Positions 10,726 through 22,636 of a DNA stretch of 64,000 nucleotides are shown here, one piece after another; position 1 is the stretch's first letter; every line of letters begins with the position of its first letter. The position numbers and the translations under genes are program-made. Source of the DNA: Chenopodium formosanum. Lineage: Eukaryota; Streptophyta; Magnoliopsida; Caryophyllales; Amaranthaceae. The notes beneath the pieces are model-generated. The model had not been told where the DNA came from and did not search any database. It saw only the letters and a program-made list of their open reading frames with translations. The DNA is taken from NCBI GenBank assembly GCA_024500155.1, contig CM044867.1, positions 15,783,632 through 15,847,631 of the forward strand. The letters are read 5' to 3'.

Positions 10726-12808
10726 TTAATTGAACAGAATTGAACATGTAGCTGAGGCCCTTGGTAAACTCAGCAAAGTACTTTCGAGCGCCATATTATG
10801 TGCTACAGCATTAGGACCCTTAGTTATGACCAATTCCTCCAACACCAAAGCATGTCTCAACAAAAACTGGATCAACCTCACTTCCCGCTCCTCCCCATAG
10901 TAGTAATCAATCACAATTCTTTTAAGATGAGATCTGCAACATGAAGGAATCACTGCTAGAGTGTTATTAAATAACTCTTGTTCCTCGAGTATCTTCTCTT
11001 CAGGAAAAGGAATTTGTCCACCCATATGTGAACATGTTATCAATCCCTGCAAAGTTGATCCCAATCAAAATCAACATCAACATATTTACGCCATATATAA
11101 ATTGAACTTCTTCTTGTTCACCATGAACGCCTTAATCCCATAAGCGGGGTCGGCTACATGAACCAAAACGAGGAATTCCCAGGAGGTCACCCATCCTAGT
11201 ACTATTCTCGATCAATGTGGTTCATGCCATGGGATGTGACAAAGTTTTACACTGCCCTCTTTTATCAAGGGTTGGACCGGCAGCGGAAAACCCACTGGCG
11301 GAGTTGGAGTTATTTAAATTGAACTTTTTCTATGTATGTAAAATTAATACACAAGTGAAGTAAGTCACAGACTAACCTTAGGAAAGAAGAGAGTTTCTAA
11401 GACCGGTGAATGATTTAGAAATGCCGAAACGATTTTATCCCAGCAGTTAAGACCAGAAAAAACCAGCACTAGATATTTCAAATTATGAAACAGCGGCAGT
11501 TTATCCTCTATACCACCAACATCTAGCACCTTCAATTTAAGGTGCAATAAGTCAATCTCACATTACATAATATAAAATACATAGTAGATATTGCTTTTCT
11601 ATACTACCCTCCTTTTGCAAATGAAATTTAATACTTCTAAAAATAAAATAAAATTTTAAACCTCATGAGGGATCTTGTGCAAGATTCGTAATGAGACAAT
11701 AAAAAAGAAACGGAGGGAGTATATAAATAAATAAATAAATAAATAAATAAGAAAACAGGGAGCAAAACTAGAAAGTTAAACAAACCTCTGTCGAAATGCC
11801 GTCAAAAAATAAATGCTGAACATTATTGAGAGCTTTGCTAAGGCTAAGCAATACTTGAAGATCTTCAACTTCACTTAATGTCGCAACCTTAAAGTAAAAT
11901 TTTGCTTCTACCAGCCGACTCATATTTGTAATAGAAATTCGCATAGGTAGATTATCAAAATAGTGAAGGTACTCCAAATTAGGAGTATTGATAAGCACAA
12001 AATCAGTGTTTTGAAATTCATTTTCACCAAGTTTAAATATATTTAGATGCAACCTCCGGAGAGAAGACGAAGAAATATGTGTGTAGTTGACATGATTCCA
12101 ATTTGCTACACCGAAGAGATCTTCAAGTAAAGGGCAGCTTGAAACTAACCTTGGCAGGAAGCCATCCTCGTTAATGAGAGTGGAATAGAGGTGTAGTAGT
12201 TTCAAGTTTGGAAGACGAAAGGATGGCATTGTGGAAGCTTGATCAAGACCGAGGTTGGTATCAAGTTTCAGCACCTCCAACGTTTCACACATGAAGATAG
12301 CTGGTGGAAGCTCACCTGGTTCCCTCACATGAATTCGGAGATCAAGTTGCTTGAGGCCAATACGGGTTATAGCAAAAGAGATCCAGGCATTTATTTGTGT
12401 GGTCTTCAAGTCTGGAAAACAGCCTTTCTCACATCCAATTCTATGTTTGGCGAAAGCCAAGTATGTGTTGGGGAAGTCCGTGCCTAGATGAAGTCTAAAG
12501 CTGGTGAGATATGGAGACTGGTGTCGACGCAAAACAGTCTCAACAAAAGAGACAAAACTAGGGAAACATTCGATTGCATGTGGATGTTGCAAACAATTTG
12601 ATACGGGCGAATCACTCAAGTCTAGGCTCGTAATCCATGGAAATGCACGTCTAAATTTTCTGGACAATGTGCAGGTAGCAGCAACGTCTTTGGTAGGAAG
12701 AATAGAAAGTATCCGAATAAATAAATCAACAGGCAAACTAGATAGCCTATCTAACATTAGGCTATCATCTTGTAACTTAGTAGTACATGGTTTCAACCTG
12801 ATATCCAT
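10726..12808 (-). CDS. F-box/LRR/FBD protein, three coding exons
   Basis: Predicted substrate adaptor of an SCF ubiquitin ligase. Exon 1 (12808-11786) starts at an ATG and holds the F-box near residues 20-60 (DRLSSLPVDLFIRILSILPT), followed by leucine-rich segments (LKQLDLRIHV, LEVLKLDTN, LKLLHLYSTLI, CPLLEDL). Exon 2 (11529-11377) continues the LRR part. Exon 3 (11046-10726) holds the FBD domain (SHLKRIVIDYYYGEEREV, ALVLEELVI, LLSLPRAS). All junctions are phase 0 with GT and AG ends: donor after 11786, acceptor before 11529, donor after 11377, acceptor TTTGCAG before 11046. The spliced product is about 498 residues, normal for the family, with no internal stops. Intron 1 contains a MITE and intron 2 a SINE-like insertion. 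The substrate cannot be told from sequence; the family is large and fast-evolving. Confidence 0.85.
11110..11314 (-). mobile_element. SINE-like insertion containing 5S rRNA-like sequence
   Basis: A 12-bp direct repeat TAAATTGAACTT flanks a ~205-bp insert (11098-11109 and 11315-11326). On the minus strand its second half contains GTACTAGGATGGGTGACC then TCCTGGGAATTCCTCG, which matches the 3' half of plant 5S rRNA including the box C region (11167-11210). The tail contains GTAGCCGACCCC and GGGATTAAGGC (11129-11155), the conserved 3' end known from Au-type plant SINEs. The 5' part is not tRNA-like as far as I can see. It sits in intron 2 of the F-box gene, in the same orientation as the gene. 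Confidence 0.75.
11604..11719. mobile_element. Short Stowaway-like MITE in intron 1 of the F-box gene
   Basis: The right end reads GAAACGGAGGGAG followed by TA (11720-11721). The left end CTACCCTCCTTTTGC is an imperfect inverted copy preceded by TA. The element is about 116 bp and non-coding. Confidence 0.7.
11723..11750. repeat. (AAAT)n microsatellite
   Basis: Seven consecutive AAAT-type units lie immediately beside the MITE, a common place for microsatellites to start. Confidence 0.85.
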
Positions 12809-13665
12809 AGACTTGATTGGGGTCCTGAAATCAAAACATCCCTGCTTATCAATCTATGATGAACAAGTTAATTGGGGACAAACAAGTATTTTACAGAATC
12901 GGATGCAAAATTACCAATAAATAATTATAAGAAAAGTTGCATGTTTGTTTATATAAAATTTTACAATTAAGAATAATCCCAACTTACAGAGGTAATCATA
13001 TTATTGTTTTTTAAAACTTTTATTATCCCATTAAAAAAAACATCTGTTAATTGACAAAATAATTCATAACTTTTATAAAAATTTTAATTAATCTAAATCA
13101 ATCAAAACTTCCTGACTCCTAACTGAGACAGAACAGAAAAGTCTGATCCTTAAATTTGGGTTAAAACCAGGGAAACGAGGTCTAATTTCACAGTTAATCC
13201 CAACATTAAAGGCTTGTGCAATACATTAGCAACCGAATTTGATTCAACAAAAAATCACTTAAAATTCAATAAATAATCAACTTAGGCTCATGATTTCCTT
13301 TTTTGGTAAAACAATAATAATCTAACCGCTGGTTATAATCTTTCATAATCTTAGTATTTAGAACCAATGACTGGAAATTATATTAGACCAAAAATAAACC
13401 CTAGATTGTGAACTTGATATGATGATGATTAAAAAAAAAAAAAAACAACTTACCTCAGAAGCTGCTTCAACGGAGGATACGAGTATTAGAGTTTAAAGTG
13501 CGATTCAACAGAAAACCTGAACTGCTGCTTCAATGAGAAAGAGAGATGAACAGAGGAGGTGAGGCTGGGGCTAGGCTACGTTCATCCGCATCTGGAAGAC
13601 CCCTAAAAACGCACCATGGGAGAAAAATTGAGATGAGAGAGAGTGAGAAGAGGCAGAATCGTATT
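12809..13665 (-). other. 5' UTR of the F-box gene with a UTR intron
   Basis: The 16 bases upstream of the start codon are preceded by an acceptor (TTTCAG, exon from 12824). A matching donor, GAG followed by GTAAGTTG, lies at 13452. This gives a noncoding first exon from about 13453 to about 13665, with an intron of roughly 630 bp between. The upper limit is inferred from the TATA box. Confidence 0.6.
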
Positions 13666-13690
13666 TCATGTGACGGTTACTGTAGCTAAG

Positions 13691-13704
13691 TTGTGTATAT
13701 ATAG
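13691..13704 (-). promoter_or_regulatory. TATA box of the F-box gene
   Basis: The minus strand reads CTATATATACACAA here, about 30 bases before the inferred first exon. Its position relative to the UTR donor and coding start supports it as the core promoter. Confidence 0.55.
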
Positions 13705-13705
13705 A

Positions 13706-14052
13706 TATAGACTAGGTTAAAATTGCACGGTTGTTAAATATTTTTGATAATAATATTACAACATACGAAGTATAAAGTACTAAAAAAAATAATCAGAAAA
13801 TAATTCATTTAGGCATATTTGGAATATGATTGTGAAACTTACAGAAAATACATAAGGTATAAATAATTCACTTAAAGAATTGTACCAAAAAAAATGAAAT
13901 GGGCGGAAAAATTTTTTACAAGGCAATGACAAGTGTGATTTTAGGTTTGCTTTTAGTATAGGTTAATAGATTCTTCAATTTATTCAGTACAATATTACAA
14001 TTTAGAAATCAAAATACGACTCTACCGAAATACTACAAAAATCAGCTAAATG
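13706..14052. other. AT-rich intergenic DNA between the F-box promoter and the LINE
   Basis: No ORF or repeat was recognised. It contains the upstream promoter of the F-box gene and ends at the LINE poly(A). Confidence 0.5.
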
Positions 14053-14101
14053 TTTTTTTTTTTTTTTTGACAGAGAGTACTAGAAAAAACAGACAAAAAA
14101 A

Positions 14102-17100
14102 CTAAAATCGAAAACGGATCCTTTCTTTTTGACGGGCTGAAGTGGCCAAACAGTGAGCTGCAGACACCTCGTCTCGGGGGACCTTGCGACTCTGGCAAAC
14201 CAAGAAATCTCTGATGAGATCGCGAAGAGCCTGAACCACCCAGATAACAGAAATATCTGCTAGAGAAGTCGACGAAAACATGGAAGCCACAGCAGCACAA
14301 TCTGTGGATACTAAAACTCGCGAAAAACCACGAGACCGTGCCAAACGTAACCCAAAGAAACAAGCAAGGAACTCTGAATGAAGAGCCGAAGTAGCCCAGC
14401 AAGCCTGGGCACCACCGCCAAGGACCTTAGTAGACGGTCGGTGAATGAAAACCCATCCAATGCCTGCTGAGTTATCATGGCCATCCCACGCACCATCCAC
14501 TAATAGTTCCACGTCAAAAGCATTCGGGGCTAGAGTCGGACCAGCAGTATGAGAGAACCCTGGAGGAGCAGAACACAGAGAAGCCTCCTGAAATAAGCTA
14601 GCATTCATAGATCTAGAAACCCAAGAATCGGCCACATGAAAAACAGACTGAGGAGAAAACACCTACGACCGAAACCGCAAGTTGTTCCTAGTGACCCAAA
14701 TAGCCCAAAGGTAACAGACAAAACTATGAAGACCATACCAATCTTTGGGGAAGAGAAACTGCTGCAAATGTTGCAAAATCCATTCTTCTAAACAGCTACA
14801 GGCATCCATCTGCATTTGCAAATTAAAAGGTTGGGTATGCCAAAGCATACGGGTGCTAGGACAGTCCATAAACAGGTGAGACGTGGTTTCAGTCCCGTCG
14901 TGACAGAAACCCACATCGAGGATCGATGGATATACCTTTGCGAATCAAAACATCAGCCGTCGGGAGCGCTTTCCACAGGATTTTCCACAGGAAAACCTTC
15001 CAACGTGGAAGTAAAGGCCAACCCCAAAAACGCTTCCACAAACTAGAAGGAATCAACGACGGCCGAACGGTGGATAATGTGGACGATAAAACAATGGAAT
15101 ACGCAGATTTTGTAGAAAACGATCCGTCTTTTGTGAATTTCCAGTACATGAAGTTATCCATAACCTGAAGTGGACGCTCCATAGCTAGAATAGCCGAGGC
15201 TATAGAAGGAGGAAATAGGCGGTGTACCGCCTTTATGTCCCACGAAAGAGAGCGTGGGCAAATGATAGCAGACACTTGAGTCGGGATCTCCGACTCGAGA
15301 ATTATCTCCTTAACCTGAGGTTGAACACCCGAAACCCAACAATCCCTTAGGAGACTAATGTTTTTTCCATCGCCCACCTTCCAAGCTATACCTTGGCTAA
15401 TAACCGAACAACCATGCGTAAGGCTTTTATACCCCCAGGAAGACCTAGGAGGGATCGAGTCAGCTGAAGGCAGCAAGAGGGACGGATACTTGGCGGAGAG
15501 GACACGCGAGACTAGAAGCTGAGAATTATGCATAATCCTCCAAGACTGCCTGGCCAACAAAGCAGAATTAAAACATTCGATCTTCCGAAGATCCAGGCCA
15601 CCCATTCCTCTGGGTAAGTGAAGTAGAGAGGAGGGGGCTAAAGCAATCCCTCTCGTAGATGGGGTCGACTTCCACCAGAACTGTCGCAGTAATCTATCAA
15701 TCCTGTCACAAATAGAGGCTGGCACTCGGAAAACTAAAAGGATATGATTAAAAGAGGCCACAAGAACCGAGTTTATAATAATTAGTTTGGCCGCAGGCGT
15801 CAACCGGAGCGAAGCAAAAGCCGATAATCTTTTGACAACCTTATCCACCAGAGGCTGGAAATCCCTGCATTTACTGCGAGTCAGATCGACAGGGAGACCT
15901 AAGTACGAACCCAGAGAGGTACGAGCCTGCAAGCGAAGAGCCTTTAACAAGTATTCTCGAAAATCATCTGGCGTATTGGAACTAAATTTAACAAACGACT
16001 TCTGCATATTAACCATCTAGCCTGAACAAGAGCAGAAGTTATTGATGACTTGCAACACCTGGTCACAGGCCGAAGGGGAGACTCGGAAGAATAAGACGGC
16101 GTCGTCTGCATAAAATAAGTGCGAAACAGACGGAGCTCTCCTCGAAATCCGAATACCCTGAAATAACTTGAGATCCTCAGCCCGTTTAATCACGCGGGAG
16201 AAAATCTCCATGACAAGCACGAATAAGTACAGTGATAAAGGATCTCCCTGGCGTAGGCCACACCGGGGATACAAAGTCTGAGTCGGGCACCCATTTATTA
16301 AGATTTGGTATGACACCGTTGTAACACATTGTCGAATAACTTGGACCTTGTATGGAGGAAAGCCAAATAAAGGCCGCAAGAATATGCCATAGGAAGCCCC
16401 AATCAACCCGGTCGTAAGCCTTACTCATATCTAACTTGACCGCTGCCGAACAACGCTTCGTAGAGGAGGAAGACATATAAGAGAGCAGTTCATGGACCAA
16501 CAAACCATTATCAGCCATCAAGCGGTCTGGAACAAAAGCACCCTGAGAACTCGAAACAAGGGATGGGAGGACCCGACGAAGTCGCCGTGTAAGACATTTA
16601 GCAATACACTTATAAAGGACCGTACACAGTCCAATCGGACGAAATTGGGAGCACTGCTCCGGGGCGTCTACTTTTGGCAGAAGAGCGATGAACGTGCGAT
16701 TCCATTCCTTAAGCATATACCCATGGGCAAAGAAATACTGAATCGCGGAGGTGACAAGTGGGCCATCAAGCTGCCAATGAGACTTCAGGAAAACCATCCG
16801 GACCTGGCGATTTGTTATCACCTATTAAAAACATGGCTTCTTAGATTTCCACCTCTGAAAATGGAACAAACAAATTATGAGTTTCATCCTGTGATAACTG
16901 AGGAAGAGAGAGGTCCTGCAAGAAATCAGTTGAGGATGTTGAAGAATGCGAATCACAACTGTAGAGTTGAGCAAAATAGGAAAGTAACAACTCCAAGATT
17001 GAATTCTGATTCGATGTCCAGGAACCCGCTTCGTCCTTTAGGTTATGAATCTTATTTTGCCGCTGACGAACTTGCCAAGCCGAAAACAGAAGACGAGAGT

Positions 17101-18152
17101 GAGATTCCCCTTCCGCATCCCATTTCAGCTTACACCGTTGCTTCCAGTACATAAATGTTGCCTGTATTTGAGCGACCTTTTCTTCCCGAGTATTAAGAAA
17201 AAGGCATCTGTCCACATGGGAGTCTAACGAAGCAGACACAGACTCCATATGTTGTTGAATCTGCCGCCAATTAATACCCCACATCCGTTTATGGGCGGTA
17301 CACCAAGCTTGGTGGTGGCGACGAATTGCATCTAATTTCCGGCATATAGAGCACATAGGAGAGCCGGGAGTAGGCACAGTCCAGTCCGACGCTATAATGC
17401 GAACCACCTCAGGGGCTAATAAACACCAATTTTCTATTTTGTAAGGTTTTTTTGAATGAGTATCTAGGCATTTTAGCCTTAACACTATGGCTCCGTGGTA
17501 CGAAAGCAAAATAGGCTTATGCAAAAGGGTCGTATCAGGATAAGAGTCAGGCCAATTTTGAGTAGAATAAGCTTTGTCAATACGTTCAAATGTTGGGTTT
17601 GTTGATTCTCTTCCATTCGTCCAAGTGAACGCAGGACCTGAATAAGGTATATCAACGAGGACTGAATCTAACTTCCAATTAATAAACTTGAACCTGCCAG
17701 GAATAGCAGGATAGCCACCTAACTTGTCCCATGTATATTCAACCTGATTAAAATCACCCAGCAACACAGCAGATGGAGTATGTTGCAAAATAGTTTAGAT
17801 CTCCGACCATATCGAATTACGAAGGGAAATATGGGGCGATCCATACACAAACAGGATATGTTTTATTTCTTCACCAGAAACATAAACCTCACAAAAGATT
17901 ACATGAGCGGAAACGAAACGAGGAATAACATGTATAGGGGAAAACCAAAACACAACTAGGCCCCCACTAAGACCTACCGCATGTGTGCCACAAAACCCAT
18001 CAAAAATTCTGAACTGCACTATCTACAGATACTAAAGTTTCTATAAGAAACATAATATTTACATTAAACTGGCGGACTAAAGTAACCAAGTAAGGAACTT
18101 TAGGGGAGTCCTCATTTCCTAAACCCCTGCAGTTCCAAGCAGCTAGATTCAT
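14102..18152 (-). pseudogene. LINE ORF2: endonuclease, reverse transcriptase, RNase H (broken)
   Basis: Starts with MNLAAWNCRGLGNEDSP at 18152, the typical start of plant L1 ORF2. Endonuclease motifs include LLGDFN near 17720. The reverse transcriptase has FRPIGLC, KLDMSKAYDRVDW, GLRQGDPLS and the catalytic FYADDAVLFF (about 16110). A zf-RVT-like part (WKVFLWKIL...) and RNase H (LLVDGAWD, HSEFLACFFGL, STDCAA) follow. Damage: frameshifts near 18020, 16830, 16400 and 14900, and in-frame stops at 17795, 16017 and 14663. The start codon overlaps the ORF1 stop by ATGA, which suggests reinitiation in the ancestral mRNA. It would have nicked DNA and primed cDNA synthesis from its own RNA. Confidence 0.9.
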
Positions 18153-18661
18153 GGCCCCGATGGTGACTCAGAAGAAGGAGTCACCATACCTTCAGTAGAG
18201 TCAGACGAACTGCTGGATACCACTTGACCACCACCACCTTTGCGCTTTTTCGGGGGTAATAAACACGGACAGCATCCAGAAGGACCATCCAATGGAGAAG
18301 GGACTGCCATATTTGCTACTGAAGTCGAGCTTTTCAAGGGGCAAACCTCTTTTACCTATTTCCAAACCTTATCACTGCCTCGCGATAATCTAAAATTCAG
18401 TTTTATAGTGCGCTTATCCGGATCACGTGCAGGAGCAGGGGCCTCAGAACCCACTAGAGGAGGCGATGAATTCGGAGGTGAGAACGGAGGGGAGCAATCC
18501 ATAGGAGCTACACCATCTACCGCCGGTATGACCTCCTCAGCCGCCGGAATTGCAGATTCATCCACGGATTCAGTTGCGGAGGCGGCAAGAACCGACAAAG
18601 CAGAAGAAGGCGACGAGCTTTGGAGGGTTGCCGTCAACGAACTGAAGGAGAAGATGCCGGC
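18149..18661 (-). pseudogene. LINE ORF1, 3' part
   Basis: Pro/Ser/Ala-rich C-terminal half of ORF1, ending TGA at 18149 inside the ORF2 start codon. It includes a basic patch PPKKRKGGGG that could be a nuclear localisation signal. An in-frame TAG at 18356 interrupts it. The frame joins directly to the 49740 side once the inserted LTR element and one CCGGC are removed. Confidence 0.8.
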
Positions 18662-18783
18662 TGTAACACCCTAGAAATTCCTTTCCTTTAAAATACACTT
18701 TACTCTTTTTAAAATACGATTTAGGAATATCTAAGACATTACCGCCACCGTGAAAACGGCTAAGGCAATTATCAAAGACACAC

Positions 18784-20159
18784 TGATGTGTTCATTTTAT
18801 ATATATATTTATCCCCGTCCCTTGGTCGTAATTAGTAGTGTTTTTGGCTCAACCGAGCCACTTTTGTTACTAATTTGTGTTTTCCAGTGCTTTGGTAGTT
18901 TTGCTTGAGTTTTGTAGGAATTTGCGTACTTGGAGCATTTTCCCGGGCTTTTAGAGGAGCATCTACAAGTATTGGAAGACCGCGACCGCGTTCGATAGCC
19001 CAAGGCCGATTGGAGGGATCAAATCGGTGACTAAAGGCTCAGTTCGATAGCATTTGGGCCAAGTTCAGAGGCCCAAAGGTAGAAGGCCGAGGCTAAAAAG
19101 CCCCGCCCAAGGCCGCTCTCTCCGCCCGGTGCACGCGCCCGGCCGGGCGGGCCAAAGCTGCTCGCGCCCGGAGCTCGCACCCGGCCGGGCGCGAGAAGAC
19201 CCTTGGAGTGAAGAAGGCGGGCCCGGTCGAGCGAGCCACTGCCCGGCCGGGCGCGTGTTGTTTTTTAGGACGATTTGTTTTCCGATTTGTTTTGTTTTAA
19301 CGGATAATTCTTGCTTAATATTAATGTAATTTTTATTAGGCAAGATTAATCACTCTTCATTATTATTACTCTAGTTTTAGTTTTTCTCTTCCTTCTCTCT
19401 ACTTAACTTTCTCTCTCTAGATTTTATTTTCTTTCTTGTTCCTCAACACTTTTGTAATTCCGCCGTCTTGGTACGATTTCTTCCTTAATTAATTTCAGTA
19501 TTTTATTCTTTCCGATTTCCTTCATGTCTTGCTTTATTATTATGTTTTGTTTAGTTTTAATTATGTCCGAGTAGTTTAATTCTAGGGTTGATGGGGATCC
19601 ATAATTAATATGAAGAGATAATTTGTTATTATTGATTATTGACTTTGCATGATAATTTCTTATTGAATTGTTTTAATTCTTTGCAATTGGATTATGAATC
19701 GAACATATGTAATTTAATTGTGAATGTTAAGCAATATTGAATTGATGAATCGAGCAGATGTTAATTTGATATTAAGGGCTATTTTCAATAGGGACTTAGA
19801 TCTAGTAAATTGCAAGAGCCTGTTAGATCTATGTTGGTTAATAAATTGCGAGAGCCTGTTAATCATGTTATTTGTGCAATGTTGATTGATTTATTGTTAT
19901 GTTTTATCCCGGAGTATTAATTATTGGTGAACCTGTGACCCTAGGCTTTCTTATATTTGATTTTCTCCCTAAACTTAATCCCTGTAGTATAGTTTCATAT
20001 TAAATACAACAAATTAGTTACCTTAATAATTTAGACTATTTTAATTAATTAGGAATAGAAAGACCAGTTTCCCTGTGGGTTCGACCCTACTTCCCTATCT
20101 ACTTTAGTTAGAGGATTTAGGTAATACTTTTGATTAGGTGATACGACTTTAGCCTGTCA
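18784..20159 (+). repeat. Element A 5' LTR
   Basis: 1,376 bp, TG...CA. It holds the CCCGGCCGGG palindrome cluster at 19137-19252. No convincing TATA box was found downstream of the cluster. The last part (about 20040-20159) repeats almost exactly in the 3' LTR. Confidence 0.95.
19137..19252. repeat. GC palindrome cluster in the 5' LTR of A
   Basis: Perfect 12-bp palindromes GCCCGGCCGGGC at 19137-19148 and 19241-19252, a CCCGGCCGGG core at 19180-19189, and a decayed copy (GCCCGGTCGAGC) between. The 3' LTR has the same cluster at 30171-30286, where the third copy is still GCCCGGTCGGGC. Confidence 0.85.
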
Positions 20160-20164
20160 AAATT

Positions 20165-20182
20165 TGGCGCCGTTGCCGGGGA
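20165..20182 (+). promoter_or_regulatory. Primer-binding site, tRNA-Asp type (element A)
   Basis: TGGCGCCGTTGCCGGGGA begins five bases after the LTR. It is complementary to the 3' end expected of plant tRNA-Asp and marks minus-strand cDNA priming. Elements B and C have nearly the same site. Confidence 0.85.
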
Positions 20183-20299
20183 AACGGTTTTATTTTTATT
20201 TCTATTTGTTTTTATAGTTTAGATTATTTTCTCTTTTGCTTCAAGGGACATTAGTTCTTTGAGGTAGTACTAATATCTGTTTTTTTTAGTTCTTTGTTT

Positions 20300-22628
20300 A
20301 TGCCCAGGTGTTCCAGATCAGGTTACATTCCATTCGATCCTGAGATCGAACGCTCGTTTCATAGACAAAAGAATCTTTACAGGCAGATCTTAGCAGATTC
20401 CGGGAGTAGTAATATTCCTGGAAATCCATTACCTACCTCTAGTGATTCGGAGCAGTCTACTGATTCAGAACTAGAGATGGGTACACCACCTCCACCTCGT
20501 AAGCTTAGCGATTATTCGCAACCATCGCTGACAGATTTTCCGCATCTTTCTCCTACGCCTGATCTCGAGGGAGTCCAGTTCGAGATCAAGCCCCAATTCA
20601 TAACGATGATAGAAAGAAAGCAATTCAGTGGAGCGAAGGGTGAAGATCCTAATCTTCACATTGCAGATTTCTGTCAATACTGCAATACTATTAGGCAGAA
20701 TGGGGTAACGCAGGATCAAATGAGGGAGATTCTTTTTCCCTTTTCTTTATGTGGAAAAGCTAAATTATGGTTTAATGGTTTGAATAGAGCTGCACTTGGT
20801 ATTACTAACTGGGAGACTCTTGTGTTGAATTTTTATAATAAATATTACCCTGCAGAGAAAACAACTTTATTAAGAAGCGCCATCCAGAACTTTGCCCAGG
20901 AAACAGATGAAGCATTATATGAAGCTTGGGAAAGATTCAAAGATCTGCAGAGGGAGTGTCCTCACCACAATTTGGCTAAGTGGCAACTGATTCAAGCTTT
21001 TTACAATGGATTAGGAAATGCATCTAGGATAATTTTAGATTCCGCAGCTAGCGGTAGATTTATGAATTTAAATGTTGATGATGCAGGTCAGGTTATTGAA
21101 GATATGGCAATCCATAATTCCCAATATGGGAATGCTAGAGGTTTTGCTAACAAGGGCAAGCATCATGTTGATTCAGTCACTCTATTGCAAGCCCAGCTTA
21201 CTTCTATTTGTCAGAAATTAGATAATCTTACCACTAACAATTCCAATTCTGTTGCTAATGTTACTGCTGTTGCTAATAATGCTAATGATGCTTTTTGTGA
21301 AAATTGTGGCAGTGTAGGTCATTATGAACAAGATTGCAGGAGTTCAATGGAGCAAGTTAATGCTTTCCAAACTTACAAGCAAAACAACACATACTCCAAT
21401 TCCTACAATCCTGGCTACCGGAACCATCCCTACCTATCTTACCGTAGCACTAATGTTCAAAATCCGCCACCTCCACAACAACCACAACAAGCACCCCCTC
21501 CACAGCAGAAATATTACCATCCTCATGCCAATCAGAAACCTCCATCACAACCCCCTACTACATCTTCTGACCCTGCTTTATCAGAAATTAGGGCAATGCT
21601 GACTAATATGCAAAAACATATGGAGAGTAGAGACCAACAGATTGACTCTATTATAGCCATAATAAAGTCATGGACACCCAAATTGCCCAATTGTCCTCTA
21701 CCCTTCAATCTCGTCAGCAGGGAGCTTTACCAGCGCAGGGAATGCAACCAACGGATCATGCAAATGCAATCACCCTAAGGAGTGGTTCACACTACGATGG
21801 GCCCCAAATGCCCAAAGAGGATGAACCTGAATTATCTGACATTGCTAATCCTGATTCCTTTGTACCAATTTCCCCTGCAGGGCTGCAGGGTAAAATCCCT
21901 GATGCTAATATTTTTTATGATTCATTGCAGGGTACAACCCCAGGGAAGGATGCACCCCAGGAGAAGAGTAGGGAAGCACCACCAGTTATCAAGCTACCTT
22001 TTCCCAACTGTCACTTGAAGACTAAGTTGGATAAACAGTTTGGTAAGTTTTTGGAGGTTGTTAAAAATTTGCAGGTAACAGTTCCCTTCACAGAACTTAT
22101 TACTTAGGTTCCTGCATATGCTAAATTTATGAAAGACATTCTGACTAGGAAAAGGGCCTTTAATGAGGTAGAAACCGTAGCATTTACTGAGGAATGTAGT
22201 GCACTTTTACAGAATAAATCCCCTCCTAAATTAAAGGATCCCGGTAGTTTTTCTATCCCCTGTCATATTGGTAATGTCTTCATTGATAAAGCATTATGTG
22301 ATCTAGGTGCTTCTGTTAGTGTAATGCCATCGTCTGTTTGTGCTAAATTAAATATGGGAGATTTAAAAGTTACTAATATAACATTGCAAATGGCAGACCG
22401 TTCTGTTAAATACCCCTTAGGTATTTTAGAGGATGTACCTGTTAGAGTCGGTAATTTTTTATCCCCGTTGATTTTGTTGTTCTAGACATGGCTGAGGACG
22501 CGCAAATTCCCATTATATTAGGTAGACCTTTTCTCCATACTGCAGGAGCCATTATTGACGTCAAAAATGGTAAACTAACCCTTTCTGTATGCGACGATAA
22601 TATCACGTTTAATTTAGGAAAGTTTTAA
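20300..22628 (+). pseudogene. Element A gag and protease, three frameshifts and one stop
   Basis: Begins at the ATG at 20300 (MPRCSRSGYIPF). The retrotransposon gag domain covers about residues 110-245 (LWFNGLN, ETDEALYEAWERFKDLQ, CPHHNLAKW) and a CCHC knuckle CENCGSVGHYEQDC sits near residue 335. A one-base loss near 21659 shifts frame, then DTQIAQLSSTLQ and NAITLRSG follow. A TAG at 22105 precedes the protease region with ALCDLGASVSVMP (active-site DLGAS, corresponding to DTGA/DSGA) and ILGRPFL. A second shift near 22460 and a third just before the TAA at 22626 break the rest. The gag would form the particle and the protease process it. Confidence 0.9.
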
Positions 22629-22636
22629 AAGGTCCA

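Noticed and set aside
11167..11210. A functional 5S rRNA gene
   Set aside because: Only the 3' half is recognisable, with substitutions, inside a SINE-like insert with its own target duplication.
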